Shown piece by piece: positions 1 through 5,542 of a stretch of 30,669 nt of DNA. Location of the stretch: NCBI GenBank assembly GCA_045655705.1, contig JAZOPU010000018.1:1-30669 (forward strand). The letters run 5' to 3'. Position numbers and translations under genes: made by a program. Position 1 is the first letter of the stretch. Each line of letters starts with the position of its first letter. The notes under the pieces are model-generated. The model had not been told where the DNA came from. It did no database searches and saw only the letters and a program-made list of their open reading frames with translations. The stretch comes from Scatosoma sp045655705 (GTDB lineage Bacteria > Bacillota > Clostridia > Christensenellales > Borkfalkiaceae).

Positions 1-141
1 CGCTTTCATTTTTGCAAGCGCAACAAGTTCTTTTAAAATTTCGCCCTTGCGCTTTTTTAACGTTTTTTCGTCCGCGACGGGTAGCGGGTATTTTTCTATT
101 TCTTGTAATACTTCGTCGGCAATTTGATTTATTATATTTTC
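1..141. repeat. Terminal direct repeat (circular contig overlap), left copy
   Basis: This stretch is identical to 30529-30669 at the other end of the window. It lies inside the integrase coding sequence and joins the two integrase fragments in the same frame, so it is best read as the overlap left when a circular genome was assembled. A biological terminal redundancy is unlikely because the repeat ends at no gene boundary. The unique circle is about 30,528 bp. Confidence 0.95.
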
Positions 142-1293
142 GTTTAAGATGTGTTCTTTTACTTTGCGCAAAACAAACGCTTCGAGATCGTCACGGCGAA
201 CGTTTTTAATTTGGCAATCTTTGTACCGTCTTTTTTTGTTGCACATATACGAAAAATGATAATACGTTTTGCCGTTTCGCGGCGTTGTACTTGTATTGCC
301 TATCATAAAGCCGTCAATGCCGCGTTTTGCACATTCGCCGCAAATAATTTTACCCGTTAAAAGGTAACGCGACTTTGCCGTTTTCGGCTTCGGCTTTGGA
401 TTGGTGCGACGTTCAACGCGTATTTGTTGAGCGAGCGCAAATGTTGCTTTGTCTATAATAGCGGGTACGGAATTTTCAAATACAAGTTCGTCTTGCCCTT
501 TCATTTTTAGGCGGCGCGTTCCCGTGTAAAAATCATTATACAGAATACAGCGCACGGCTTCGGCGTTGTATGGGTTGCCCTTTGACGTAATAAGCCCGTA
601 ACGGTTTAATTTCTTTGCAATTTGTACGGGTGCTAAACCGTCGATATAATCGCGGTAAACTTCTTTTACAAATTCAACTTCTTCTTCATTTAGCGCGTAT
701 TTTTTGCGCGGCTTGCCGTCTTCGTCGTCGGCGGGTATAACCTTATAACCGAGCGGCACAGGCGCACCCGTCCAAAACCCCCGTTTTACCATTGTACGCA
801 TTGCCGAACTAACGTAGTCGCTTAATTCTTCGGCTTTGTATTGGTCAATATCCGCAAGTATATTCGTTGTTAAACGCCCGCTTGACGTTTCTTCGTCGAT
901 ATGTTGAGTTGCTGACATTAACTTTATGCCACGTTCGCGTAAAAATTTACGGTATTTATGACTTTCGTATGAATTACGGAACGCCCGACTTGTTGAGTAT
1001 ACAAGCAACGTTCCCGCCGTATCGCCGCTTTTAATGTTTTGTATCAATTCAAAAAACGCGTCGCGAGTTTCGGCGGCTTTTTTACTTGCTGACGTTGCCG
1101 TGTCAATATACCATTTACGCACAACTAAATTATTTTTTGCGCAATATGCGTTTATTTCGTCCGTTTGCATTTCGATTGAAACGCCGTCGTCTTGTTTTTG
1201 TGAACTGTATCGTAAATATGCGTCAACTTGTGCCGCTGATAACGTCATATTGTAAAACATTTCTTTTCCTTGTTCGTTGTAGTCGTTAATCAT
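1..1293 (-). CDS. int: Large serine recombinase (phage integrase), N-terminal 431 residues
   Basis: Site-specific integrase of the large serine recombinase family, which inserts the phage circle at attP/attB. The start is ATG at 1293, preceded by a GGGGGGA-type ribosome site. The frame stays open to position 1 and, across the circular junction, continues into 30181-30528 for 546 residues in total. The resolvase domain shows the motif YLRYSSQ, with the catalytic serine near residue 30 and the conserved Q-x-D-G-x-S region. It is followed by the recombinase domain (W-T-G-A-P-x-P-x-G-Y near residue 155). A zinc ribbon follows, with C318, C321, C351 and C360, and then the coiled-coil region. It lies just downstream of the repressor on the same strand, so the two are probably co-transcribed. 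No recombination directionality factor is recognisable. The attP site cannot be identified from this sequence. Confidence 0.95.
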   Translation of the reverse strand, partial: MINDYNEQGKEMFYNMTLSAAQVDAYLRYSSQKQDDGVSIEMQTDEINAYCAKNNLVVRKWYIDTATSASKKAAETRDAFFELIQNIKSGDTAGTLLVYSTSRAFRNSYESHKYRKFLRERGIKLMSATQHIDEETSSGRLTTNILADIDQYKAEELSDYVSSAMRTMVKRGFWTGAPVPLGYKVIPADDEDGKPRKKYALNEEEVEFVKEVYRDYIDGLAPVQIAKKLNRYGLITSKGNPYNAEAVRCILYNDFYTGTRRLKMKGQDELVFENSVPAIIDKATFALAQQIRVERRTNPKPKPKTAKSRYLLTGKIICGECAKRGIDGFMIGNTSTTPRNGKTYYHFSYMCNKKRRYKDCQIKNVRRDDLEAFVLRKVKEHILNENIINQIADEVLQEIEKYPLPVADEKTLKKRKGEILKELVALAKMKA

Positions 1294-1320
1294 AATAATT
1301 CCCCCCGTGAAAATTCCCTT

Positions 1321-1647
1321 TTATTTATATTTCATATTGAGTTTTAACCGCATAATCGCGTCAAATAATTCGTTTTTTCTTTCTTCGCTTATATGTTCGC
1401 TTTCAAACACTTCTTTTGCCCGCGCCAATAATTCAAGAACTTCGTCGGCGGGTACAACCCCGAAATAATCAAGACTAACGCCGTAACATTCGGCAAGTTT
1501 ACGCAATGTTTTTAAATCGGGCGTGCGCCGATCTATTTCGTAATTGGATAACGTCGCCCGTGTTATGCCGACTTTATCCGCAACGCTTTGTTGCGTCATT
1601 TTTTGACTTTTGCGCAACGTTTTGAGTTGCTGTCCGATAGTATTCAT
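1321..1647 (-). CDS. XRE-family phage repressor (CI-like)
   Basis: A 108-residue lysogeny repressor candidate. Residues 6-60 form an HTH_3/XRE DNA-binding domain (LKTLRKSQKMTQQSVADKVG, then ITRATLSNYE, then PDLKTLRKLAECYGVSLDYFG). The C-terminal 45 residues are helical and charged, suitable for dimerisation. There is no LexA-type autoprotease domain, so induction would need an antirepressor or another route. It starts at ATG 1647 behind an AGAGGTGA ribosome site. It is transcribed away from the early operon and towards the integrase. The neighbouring region 1648-1924 carries two copies of a palindrome repeated elsewhere in the genome, the likely operator. The repressor call rests on family, position and orientation; the operator link is inferred. 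Confidence 0.85.
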   Translation of the reverse strand: MNTIGQQLKTLRKSQKMTQQSVADKVGITRATLSNYEIDRRTPDLKTLRKLAECYGVSLDYFGVVPADEVLELLARAKEVFESEHISEERKNELFDAIMRLKLNMKYK

Positions 1648-1699
1648 AATTTTGTCACCTCTTTTTCATACATATTGCAAATGCGCCGTCTATCGTTTT

Positions 1700-1715
1700 T
1701 TGTAACGTTATGCAA
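1700..1715. promoter_or_regulatory. Operator-like 16-bp palindrome, copy 1
   Basis: Reads TTGTAACGTTATGCAA, one of eight sites that fit TTGYGACNGTAYGCAA. It lies 53 bp upstream of the repressor start, so binding here would most likely control the repressor's own expression. Confidence 0.55.
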
Positions 1716-1741
1716 CATTACTTACACACAATAACACACAT

Positions 1742-1757
1742 TTGCGACAGTATGCAA
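1742..1757. promoter_or_regulatory. Operator-like 16-bp palindrome, copy 2
   Basis: Reads TTGCGACAGTATGCAA, very close to the consensus of the family, with half-sites TTGCG and TGCAA. It is 42 bp from copy 1, four helical turns, so both lie on the same DNA face. Confidence 0.6.
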
Positions 1758-1839
1758 CGAAAATACACTAAAATGCACAAAATAGGTATAAAGTCTTTGT
1801 ATATTATTCACGAATTGTCAGCAAATTGTAAAAAAAGCG

Positions 1840-1868
1840 TTGCAAAAGGTAAAAAGATATAGTAATAT
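1840..1868 (+). promoter_or_regulatory. Early rightward promoter (sigma-70 type)
   Basis: TTGCAA at 1840-1845, a 17-bp spacer, then TAATAT at 1863-1868. Transcription would start near 1875, about 50 nt before the first early gene. Confidence 0.65.
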
Positions 1869-1924
1869 AGTATCAAGAAAACGAACACACGTTCGCAAAT
1901 AAAAACAAAGGGGAAAATGAAAAA

Positions 1925-2170
1925 ATGAAAATTAATAAAATTGATACATTAGAATTTGACGGACTTTTAAAAAGCGAAATTAAGAAAGTAAACAAAGCGG
2001 GCAAAGGACAAGTTGGCGAATATTATTCAGAACCGTCAGCCGTAAAAGGGTTTTATGATGTTGTTTGTTCGGTGTTTGATGATGATTTTGAAAACATTAT
2101 CGCAACCGTTAAAATGTCAATTTGTTTATTTGATAGAAGAAAAAGTTTTGTTTATAGCGTAAACGCATAA
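1925..2170 (+). CDS. Small early protein of unknown function
   Basis: I do not recognise this 81-residue protein. It is the first gene of the rightward operon, with an AAAGGGG ribosome site about 10 nt upstream of ATG 1925. The sequence is soluble and mixed, with a lysine-rich N-terminal half and a more hydrophobic C-terminal half (residues 45-78); no motif or membrane segment is evident. Its stop codon TAA (2168-2170) contributes a base to the hammerhead ribozyme that follows, so its mRNA would have its 3' end generated by self-cleavage 20 nt after the stop. Its first position in the operon suggests a regulatory or host-takeover role, but this is only positional inference. Confidence 0.7.
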   Translation: MKINKIDTLEFDGLLKSEIKKVNKAGKGQVGEYYSEPSAVKGFYDVVCSVFDDDFENIIATVKMSICLFDRRKSFVYSVNA

Positions 2171-2223
2171 TCGAAACGGCGTAAGCCGTCCGCGGTGGGT
2201 TTGCCGCCCCGCGCTGATGAGAT
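2170..2223 (+). ncRNA. Type II hammerhead self-cleaving ribozyme
   Basis: All elements of the hammerhead core appear in the order expected for a type II (open stem II) permutation. Stem II is 2170-2172 (ATC) paired with 2221-2223 (GAT). GAA is 2173-2175. Stem III is A2176-CGGC paired with GCCG-T2189, closed by the GNRA-type loop GTAA (2181-2184). The cleavage triplet GTC is 2188-2190. Stem I is CGCGG 2191-2195 paired with CCGCG 2209-2213, extended by TGG/CCG around a GTTTG loop. The invariant CTGATGA is 2214-2220. Cleavage is predicted between 2190 and 2191. The ribozyme fills most of the gap between two early genes and would split the polycistronic mRNA. Stem II is short (3 bp plus weak flanking pairs), the one soft point. 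Confidence 0.88.
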
Positions 2224-2246
2224 AGGCAAGAAAGGAAAAAAGAAGT

Positions 2247-2627
2247 ATGACAGAGGAAACAAAACGGGATATTTTAAGAGATTATAACGATCCCGCAAAC
2301 ACGGTTAAAGACATATCGGAAGTGTACGGCATAAGCCGTGCCGCAGTTGCTAAAATTGCGGTCGAAATGGGGGCAACCCCCCGCCGCAAAAAAGCATACG
2401 GCAAAAGAAACGGCGTAAAAAATAAGATTTGCCCGAAGTGCAAGAAGGTTGTCGAAGTAAAGGGCGCGCGCTTTTGTTATCATTGCGGCGCAGATGTAAG
2501 GAGCGGCAACGAAATACTTATTGAAAGAAACGAACAATTGTTAAATAACATTTTAGAACTTCCCGCAAATATGCGCGACGAATTTCGTGACGTATTACTT
2601 GCAAATATTGAAGCATTGAAAGAGTAA
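2247..2627 (+). CDS. HTH plus zinc-ribbon protein
   Basis: A 126-residue predicted DNA- or RNA-binding regulator. Residues 1-45 form a helix-turn-helix of the resolvase/terminase-small-subunit type (VKDISEVYGISRAAVAKIAVEMG). A basic linker follows (RRKKAYGKRNGVKNK). Next comes a zinc ribbon with CPKC near residue 62 and CYHC near residue 78, and a helical tail. It starts at ATG 2247 behind an AAGAAAGGA site, just after the hammerhead ribozyme. After cleavage its mRNA would begin with a 5'-hydroxyl end about 56 nt upstream. The function is not known; an HTH plus zinc ribbon suits an early transcription regulator. Confidence 0.75.
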   Translation: MTEETKRDILRDYNDPANTVKDISEVYGISRAAVAKIAVEMGATPRRKKAYGKRNGVKNKICPKCKKVVEVKGARFCYHCGADVRSGNEILIERNEQLLNNILELPANMRDEFRDVLLANIEALKE

Positions 2628-2678
2628 CAACGGCGTAAAGGTCATTTGCTTTACATTTACAAGACAGGCAAAAAACAA

Positions 2679-2724
2679 ATGTATTTCTTAAAAAATAAAA
2701 AATTTAAGAAAAACATATTTTTTT
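2679..2724 (+). terminator. AT-only intrinsic terminator candidate
   Basis: A stem of ATGT, an A-A mismatch and TTTCTTAAA pairs with TTTAAGAAA, A and ACAT (2679-2692 with 2703-2716), followed by a run of seven T at 2718-2724. The lack of GC pairs makes it weak. It sits between the HTH/zinc-ribbon gene and the Cro-like gene. Confidence 0.5.
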
Positions 2725-2732
2725 ACTAAATT

Positions 2733-2748
2733 TTGTGACGGTATGTTG
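2733..2748. promoter_or_regulatory. Operator-like 16-bp site, copy 3
   Basis: Reads TTGTGACGGTATGTTG, the most divergent copy because its right half-site is degraded. It lies about 20 bp upstream of the Cro-like gene start and just ahead of its ribosome site. Confidence 0.45.
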
Positions 2749-2769
2749 CTATTGGAAGGGGGTGACACA

Positions 2770-2970
2770 ATGCGAAACGGGCTTTATATGTTTCGGCACG
2801 AACAGCGATTGAGCCAACAGGAAATGGCGGACAAAATCGGTTGTAGCCGTGCAACGTATTCTTCTATTGAAACGGGATCGCGTAACGGGCGCGTTCAGTT
2901 TTGGGAAGACCTAAAAAAAGCGTTCAATCTTACGGACGCAAAAAAAGGGGAGTTAATGAAAATTGACTAA
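2770..2970 (+). CDS. Cro-like XRE-family regulator
   Basis: A 66-residue single-domain HTH protein (YMFRHEQRLSQQEMADKIGC, SRATYSSIETGSRNG, then FWEDLKKAFNLTDA). It has the size and fold of phage Cro or small antirepressor-type regulators. ATG 2770 was chosen over an in-frame upstream ATG at 2743. The GGAAGGGGG ribosome site (2755-2763) lies between them, and the upstream ATG would overlap the operator-like site. The next small ORF overlaps its stop codon. It may compete with the CI-like repressor for the dispersed operators; this is inferred from family and position. Confidence 0.75.
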   Translation: MRNGLYMFRHEQRLSQQEMADKIGCSRATYSSIETGSRNGRVQFWEDLKKAFNLTDAKKGELMKID

Positions 2971-3088
2971 CAGACATAAACCGCGAAAAATGACCGTTAA
3001 ATTGATTGAAACGGGCAAAGTCTTAAATACCCGCATTGTTGCGGAAATTGTGGCAAATAAGATTAGAAGGGGCGACGACATTTTATGA
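2963..3088 (+). CDS. Small basic protein (41 aa)
   Basis: An unrecognised, very basic peptide beginning at TTG 2963 behind an AAGGGGAG site, overlapping the end of the Cro-like gene. Its TGA stop (3086-3088) overlaps the ATG of the next gene. An alternative start is ATG 2990. The tight overlaps on both sides and a good ribosome site support a real, translationally coupled gene. Confidence 0.5.
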   Translation: MTNRHKPRKMTVKLIETGKVLNTRIVAEIVANKIRRGDDIL

Positions 3089-3267
3089 ACAACATTATTG
3101 AAGCAATCGAAGCAAAATTACAGGCGCAGAAAGACGAAATTTTCTTTAAAAATCTACAAATTGAAGATTTAAAACGACAGCTTGAAGAAGCAGAAAAGGA
3201 AATTGCCGATTTGAAAATAACGGTCAATGTGGTTAATGACTTTATTGAAAAGGGGGGCGCAAAGTGA
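3085..3267 (+). CDS. Small coiled-coil protein
   Basis: A 60-residue highly charged protein that is almost one continuous helix with heptad-like spacing (residues 8-50, rich in E, K, Q and L). It is probably a short dimeric coiled coil. The start ATG overlaps the stop of the preceding ORF (ATGA), preceded by AGAAGGGGCG. No specific family is recognised; such proteins are common in early regions of clostridial phages. Confidence 0.65.
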   Translation: MNNIIEAIEAKLQAQKDEIFFKNLQIEDLKRQLEEAEKEIADLKITVNVVNDFIEKGGAK

Positions 3268-3338
3268 GTACATCGGTAATTATTACGGGCATTATTTGTT
3301 TAACACTTATTGCAATTTCATTGATTGGCAGAAAATAA
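3264..3338 (+). CDS. Single-pass membrane micropeptide (24 aa)
   Basis: GTG 3264 to TAA 3338, with the AAGGGGGGC ribosome site 3251-3259 upstream and its start overlapping the previous stop (GTGA). Nearly the whole peptide is one hydrophobic segment (SVIITGIICLTLIAISLIG) followed by RK. That is a membrane-anchored micropeptide with a positive cytoplasmic tail. Its role is unknown. Confidence 0.5.
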   Translation: MSTSVIITGIICLTLIAISLIGRK

Positions 3339-3354
3339 AAGAAAGGGTTTAAAA

Positions 3355-3750
3355 ATGATTAACAAATGTATTTTAATGGGGCGACTTACCAAAGACCCCG
3401 AATTACGACACATAAACGACGGCACGCCCGTTTGTAGTTTTCGGCTTGCTATTGATAACAATTACGGAGCGGAAAAAACAACCGATTTTATAAACGTTGT
3501 AGCGTGGAACAAAACCGCCGAATTTATATCAAAGTATTTCAGCAAGGGCAAAATGATTATTGTTTGCGGGCGAATATCTACGCGAAGTTGGGAAGGATCG
3601 GACGGCAAGAAAAATTACGCAACCGAAGTTGTTGCAAGTGAAGTGAATTTTGGCGAAACAAAAAGCAACGCCGAAAGCGCAAACAACACCCCGCCCGACG
3701 ACGGCGAATTTGCGGAACTTACAGGAACGCCCGACGACTTACAATTTTAA
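3355..3750 (+). CDS. ssb: Single-stranded DNA-binding protein
   Basis: A 131-residue SSB that coats single-stranded DNA during phage replication. It has an N-terminal OB fold (residues 1-105) with the family signatures NKCILMGRLTKDPELR, FRLAIDNN, DFINVVAWNKTAEF and GKMIIVCGRISTRSW. A short acidic tail ends in DDLQF, a variant of the usual DDDIPF tip that contacts partner proteins. The start is ATG 3355 behind AAGAAAGGG. An in-frame ATG at 3325 lies inside the preceding micropeptide region and lacks a ribosome site. The neighbouring replisome organizer at 4772 supports a replication role. Confidence 0.95.
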   Translation: MINKCILMGRLTKDPELRHINDGTPVCSFRLAIDNNYGAEKTTDFINVVAWNKTAEFISKYFSKGKMIIVCGRISTRSWEGSDGKKNYATEVVASEVNFGETKSNAESANNTPPDDGEFAELTGTPDDLQF

Positions 3751-3769
3751 CAAAAAGGGGGCATAAACA

Positions 3770-4291
3770 ATGCTTGAAGTGTTTTGGAATGATATACCCG
3801 TCGGAAAAGAAAACGCCGCCACATACGCCCATTTATGCGGCTTGTGGAAGTGTACCGAAAGGACGGCGCGCGCAATACTTCATAAATTGAGCCTTTACGA
3901 CAACGGCGATAATTACATATTGATACGGTCGAGTGGGTGCAAAGGCTTTTACAAGACCGACGACGAAGACGAAATAAACGCATATAAACGCGAGTGTATA
4001 AACAAGGGGCGAAGCGTTTTCGCCCCGATAAAGAAAATAAACCGCGTTTTATCATTGAATGACCCGCAATGTAGTTTTTCAAATAATTTACGGGTTATTC
4101 GTGAAAGTAGAGGAATGAAGCAAGAAGAAGTTTGCAACCAAATGAAAAAGTATTGTAATTCGTTTGACAAGCCTTTACTTTCCAAAATGGAAAATAGCGT
4201 TGTTTTACCGACGCCGTTTCAATTGTCGTTATTGGCACAAATTTACGGCATAGAGCCGCGCGACATTTTAGATATAAACTTTCATTACTAA
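3770..4291 (+). CDS. Two-domain HTH regulator
   Basis: A 173-residue predicted transcription regulator. Residues 1-90 resemble a winged-helix module (TYAHLCGLWKCTERTARAIL, then a strand-rich wing). Residues 100-173 form an XRE-type HTH (NNLRVIRESRGMKQEEVCNQ, then PLLSKMENS, then PTPFQLSLLAQIYGIEPRDI). It starts at ATG 3770 behind AAAAAGGGGG. Having two unrelated HTH domains suggests that it bridges two DNA sites or has more than one target. It sits between SSB and the replication gene. The exact function is unknown. Confidence 0.7.
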   Translation: MLEVFWNDIPVGKENAATYAHLCGLWKCTERTARAILHKLSLYDNGDNYILIRSSGCKGFYKTDDEDEINAYKRECINKGRSVFAPIKKINRVLSLNDPQCSFSNNLRVIRESRGMKQEEVCNQMKKYCNSFDKPLLSKMENSVVLPTPFQLSLLAQIYGIEPRDILDINFHY

Positions 4292-4339
4292 AAGTTTTTT
4301 GAAAGTTGCAACAATAAAAAACAAGGGGAAAAAAGGGAA

Positions 4340-4594
4340 ATGATAAAAAGTATTACTATTTATTTTATAATTGCCGCTATTGGCATATTAACTTTAAGCG
4401 GGTTTATTGATTTTGCAAAATATCCCGAATGTTATTTAGTTTCGTGGAAATGTCAATTAAAAATCGACTTGCAAAACGAAGACGCCGAAGCGGTTGAATA
4501 TTACACAAAAAATTATATAAATAATAAACGCGATTTATTCGGCGATAATTTCGCGATTGTTAAACAGTACGGCGAAGGAAAGGTTGAATTATGA
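4340..4594 (+). CDS. Small membrane-anchored protein
   Basis: An unrecognised 84-residue protein with a hydrophobic N-terminal segment (residues 4-24, ITIYFIIAAIGILTLSGFI) that could be a signal anchor. A polar domain follows with two cysteines at about residues 32 and 38. ATG 4340 lies behind AAGGGGAAAAAAGGG. Its stop overlaps the ATG of the next gene. Confidence 0.6.
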   Translation: MIKSITIYFIIAAIGILTLSGFIDFAKYPECYLVSWKCQLKIDLQNEDAEAVEYYTKNYINNKRDLFGDNFAIVKQYGEGKVEL

Positions 4595-4794
4595 ATAATA
4601 AATTAAATGTTGTCGGGTGTGAAAGCGTTGGTAATAGTTTCACAAGAAAAATATTAACCGTTTCAATGTATACCGACAAATTAAGTACACAAATAAGCGT
4701 AAGCAACGGCAATATAACTTTTTCAATTCCGTTTGAGCCGTTAGAAGAATATTTAAAGCGAGGGCGCAACAATGGCAAGTGTGAAATGGATTAA
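4591..4794 (+). CDS. Hypothetical early protein (67 aa)
   Basis: An unrecognised small protein, apparently beta-rich in the middle (residues 22-48) and ending in a basic, glycine-containing tail. The start ATG overlaps the previous stop (ATGA), and its end overlaps the replisome organizer start by 23 bp. Such overlaps indicate translational coupling and support a real gene. Confidence 0.6.
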   Translation: MNNKLNVVGCESVGNSFTRKILTVSMYTDKLSTQISVSNGNITFSIPFEPLEEYLKRGRNNGKCEMD

Positions 4795-5509
4795 AATAGT
4801 TATAGACGTTTTTGACGACGAAAAAATGATGTTAATAGACGCATTGCCCGAACGTGACGGCATAATTGTTGTATGGTTTAAACTTCTATGTTTAGCGGGC
4901 AAGCAGAACAACGGCGGCGTTTTAATGTTAAACGATCGTATTGCATATACTGACGAAATGTTATCAACAATATTCCGCCGACCTATTAACGTTGTACGAC
5001 TTGCGTTAAATACGTTTGAACAATTTGGAATGATTGAAATTGTAAATAATACAATAACTATTCCGAATTGGGATAAACACCAAAGTTTAGACAAATTGGA
5101 ACAGGCGCGAGAAAAAACCCGTAAAAGAGTTGCAAGACATAGAGAAAAACAAAAACTTCTTGCGGGTGGGTGTAACGTTACACGTAACGGCGAAGTAACA
5201 CAAAGTAACGCCACAGAAGAAGAAAAAGAAGAAGATTTAGAAAAAGATTTAGAAAAAGAAGTAGAAGTAGTAAAAGGCGCGGGCGCGCCCGACTACGACG
5301 ACCCCGACAATCAATTACAAATTTTCAAAGGCAATATATTTCTTTCGGAAAATCAAACAGCCGATTTGTTAGACAAAATGGGGCTTGAAGCATTTGACGA
5401 ATATATTGCAAGGTTAAGCACATTTATTCACGAAAACAACGCCACAGTAAAAAGCCATTACCAAACTATTTTGAAATGGTATAACGAAGACCGTGCTGTC
5501 ACTTTGTGA
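4772..5509 (+). CDS. Phage replisome organizer (DnaD-like replication initiator)
   Basis: A 245-residue replication initiation protein. Residues 1-115 match the phage replisome organizer N-terminal family (VKWIKIVIDVFDDEKMMLID, IVVWFKLLCLAGKQNNGG, then MLSTIFRRPINVVRLALNTF and MIEIVNNTITIPNW). That is a winged-helix DnaD/DnaB-like domain that binds origin DNA. A basic helix follows (REKTRKRVARHREKQK). Next come a low-complexity linker encoding GTAAC repeats (origin candidate), a strongly acidic stretch and a C-terminal domain. It would load the host replicative helicase; no DnaC-type loader or helicase gene is present in the phage. A copy of the operator palindrome overlaps its stop codon. 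Confidence 0.85.
   Translation: MASVKWIKIVIDVFDDEKMMLIDALPERDGIIVVWFKLLCLAGKQNNGGVLMLNDRIAYTDEMLSTIFRRPINVVRLALNTFEQFGMIEIVNNTITIPNWDKHQSLDKLEQAREKTRKRVARHREKQKLLAGGCNVTRNGEVTQSNATEEEKEEDLEKDLEKEVEVVKGAGAPDYDDPDNQLQIFKGNIFLSENQTADLLDKMGLEAFDEYIARLSTFIHENNATVKSHYQTILKWYNEDRAVTL
5171..5210. other. Candidate replication origin (GTAAC iterons) inside the initiator gene
   Basis: Four GTAAC repeats start at 5172, 5184, 5195 and 5205 (spacings 12, 11 and 10 bp). The first lies in the palindrome TGTAACGTTACA (5171-5182). They encode the variable linker of the replisome organizer. Phages with this initiator family and lambda O often carry origin iterons inside the initiator gene, so the location fits. 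Binding is not shown. Confidence 0.5.
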
Positions 5510-5519
5510 CGGTACGCAA
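5504..5519. promoter_or_regulatory. Operator-like 16-bp palindrome, copy 4
   Basis: Reads TTGTGACGGTACGCAA, near the consensus. It overlaps the stop codon of the replisome organizer and sits just before the ribosome site of the next gene, inside a co-directional operon. A repressor bound here could act as a roadblock. Confidence 0.55.
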
Positions 5520-5542
5520 CTAAAAAGAAAGGAATTGACGCA

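Larger units (their letters stand above)
1648..1924. promoter_or_regulatory. Lysogeny/early control region between divergent genes
   Basis: A 277-bp non-coding, AT-rich interval between the leftward repressor gene and the rightward early operon. It contains two operator-like palindromes (1700-1715 and 1742-1757) on the repressor side and a strong rightward promoter (1840-1868) on the early side. The repressor promoter should lie leftward of about 1800; several weak -10-like hexamers are present and I cannot choose one. This is the expected position of the genetic switch. Confidence 0.75.

Noticed and set aside
4300..4316. A further copy of the operator palindrome near GAAAGTTGCAAC
   Set aside because: Only one half-site is present and the spacing to the other half is wrong.
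4960..4975. Second hammerhead core (CTGACGA) inside the replication gene
   Set aside because: No paired GAAA or cleavage triplet with complementary stems is present around it.
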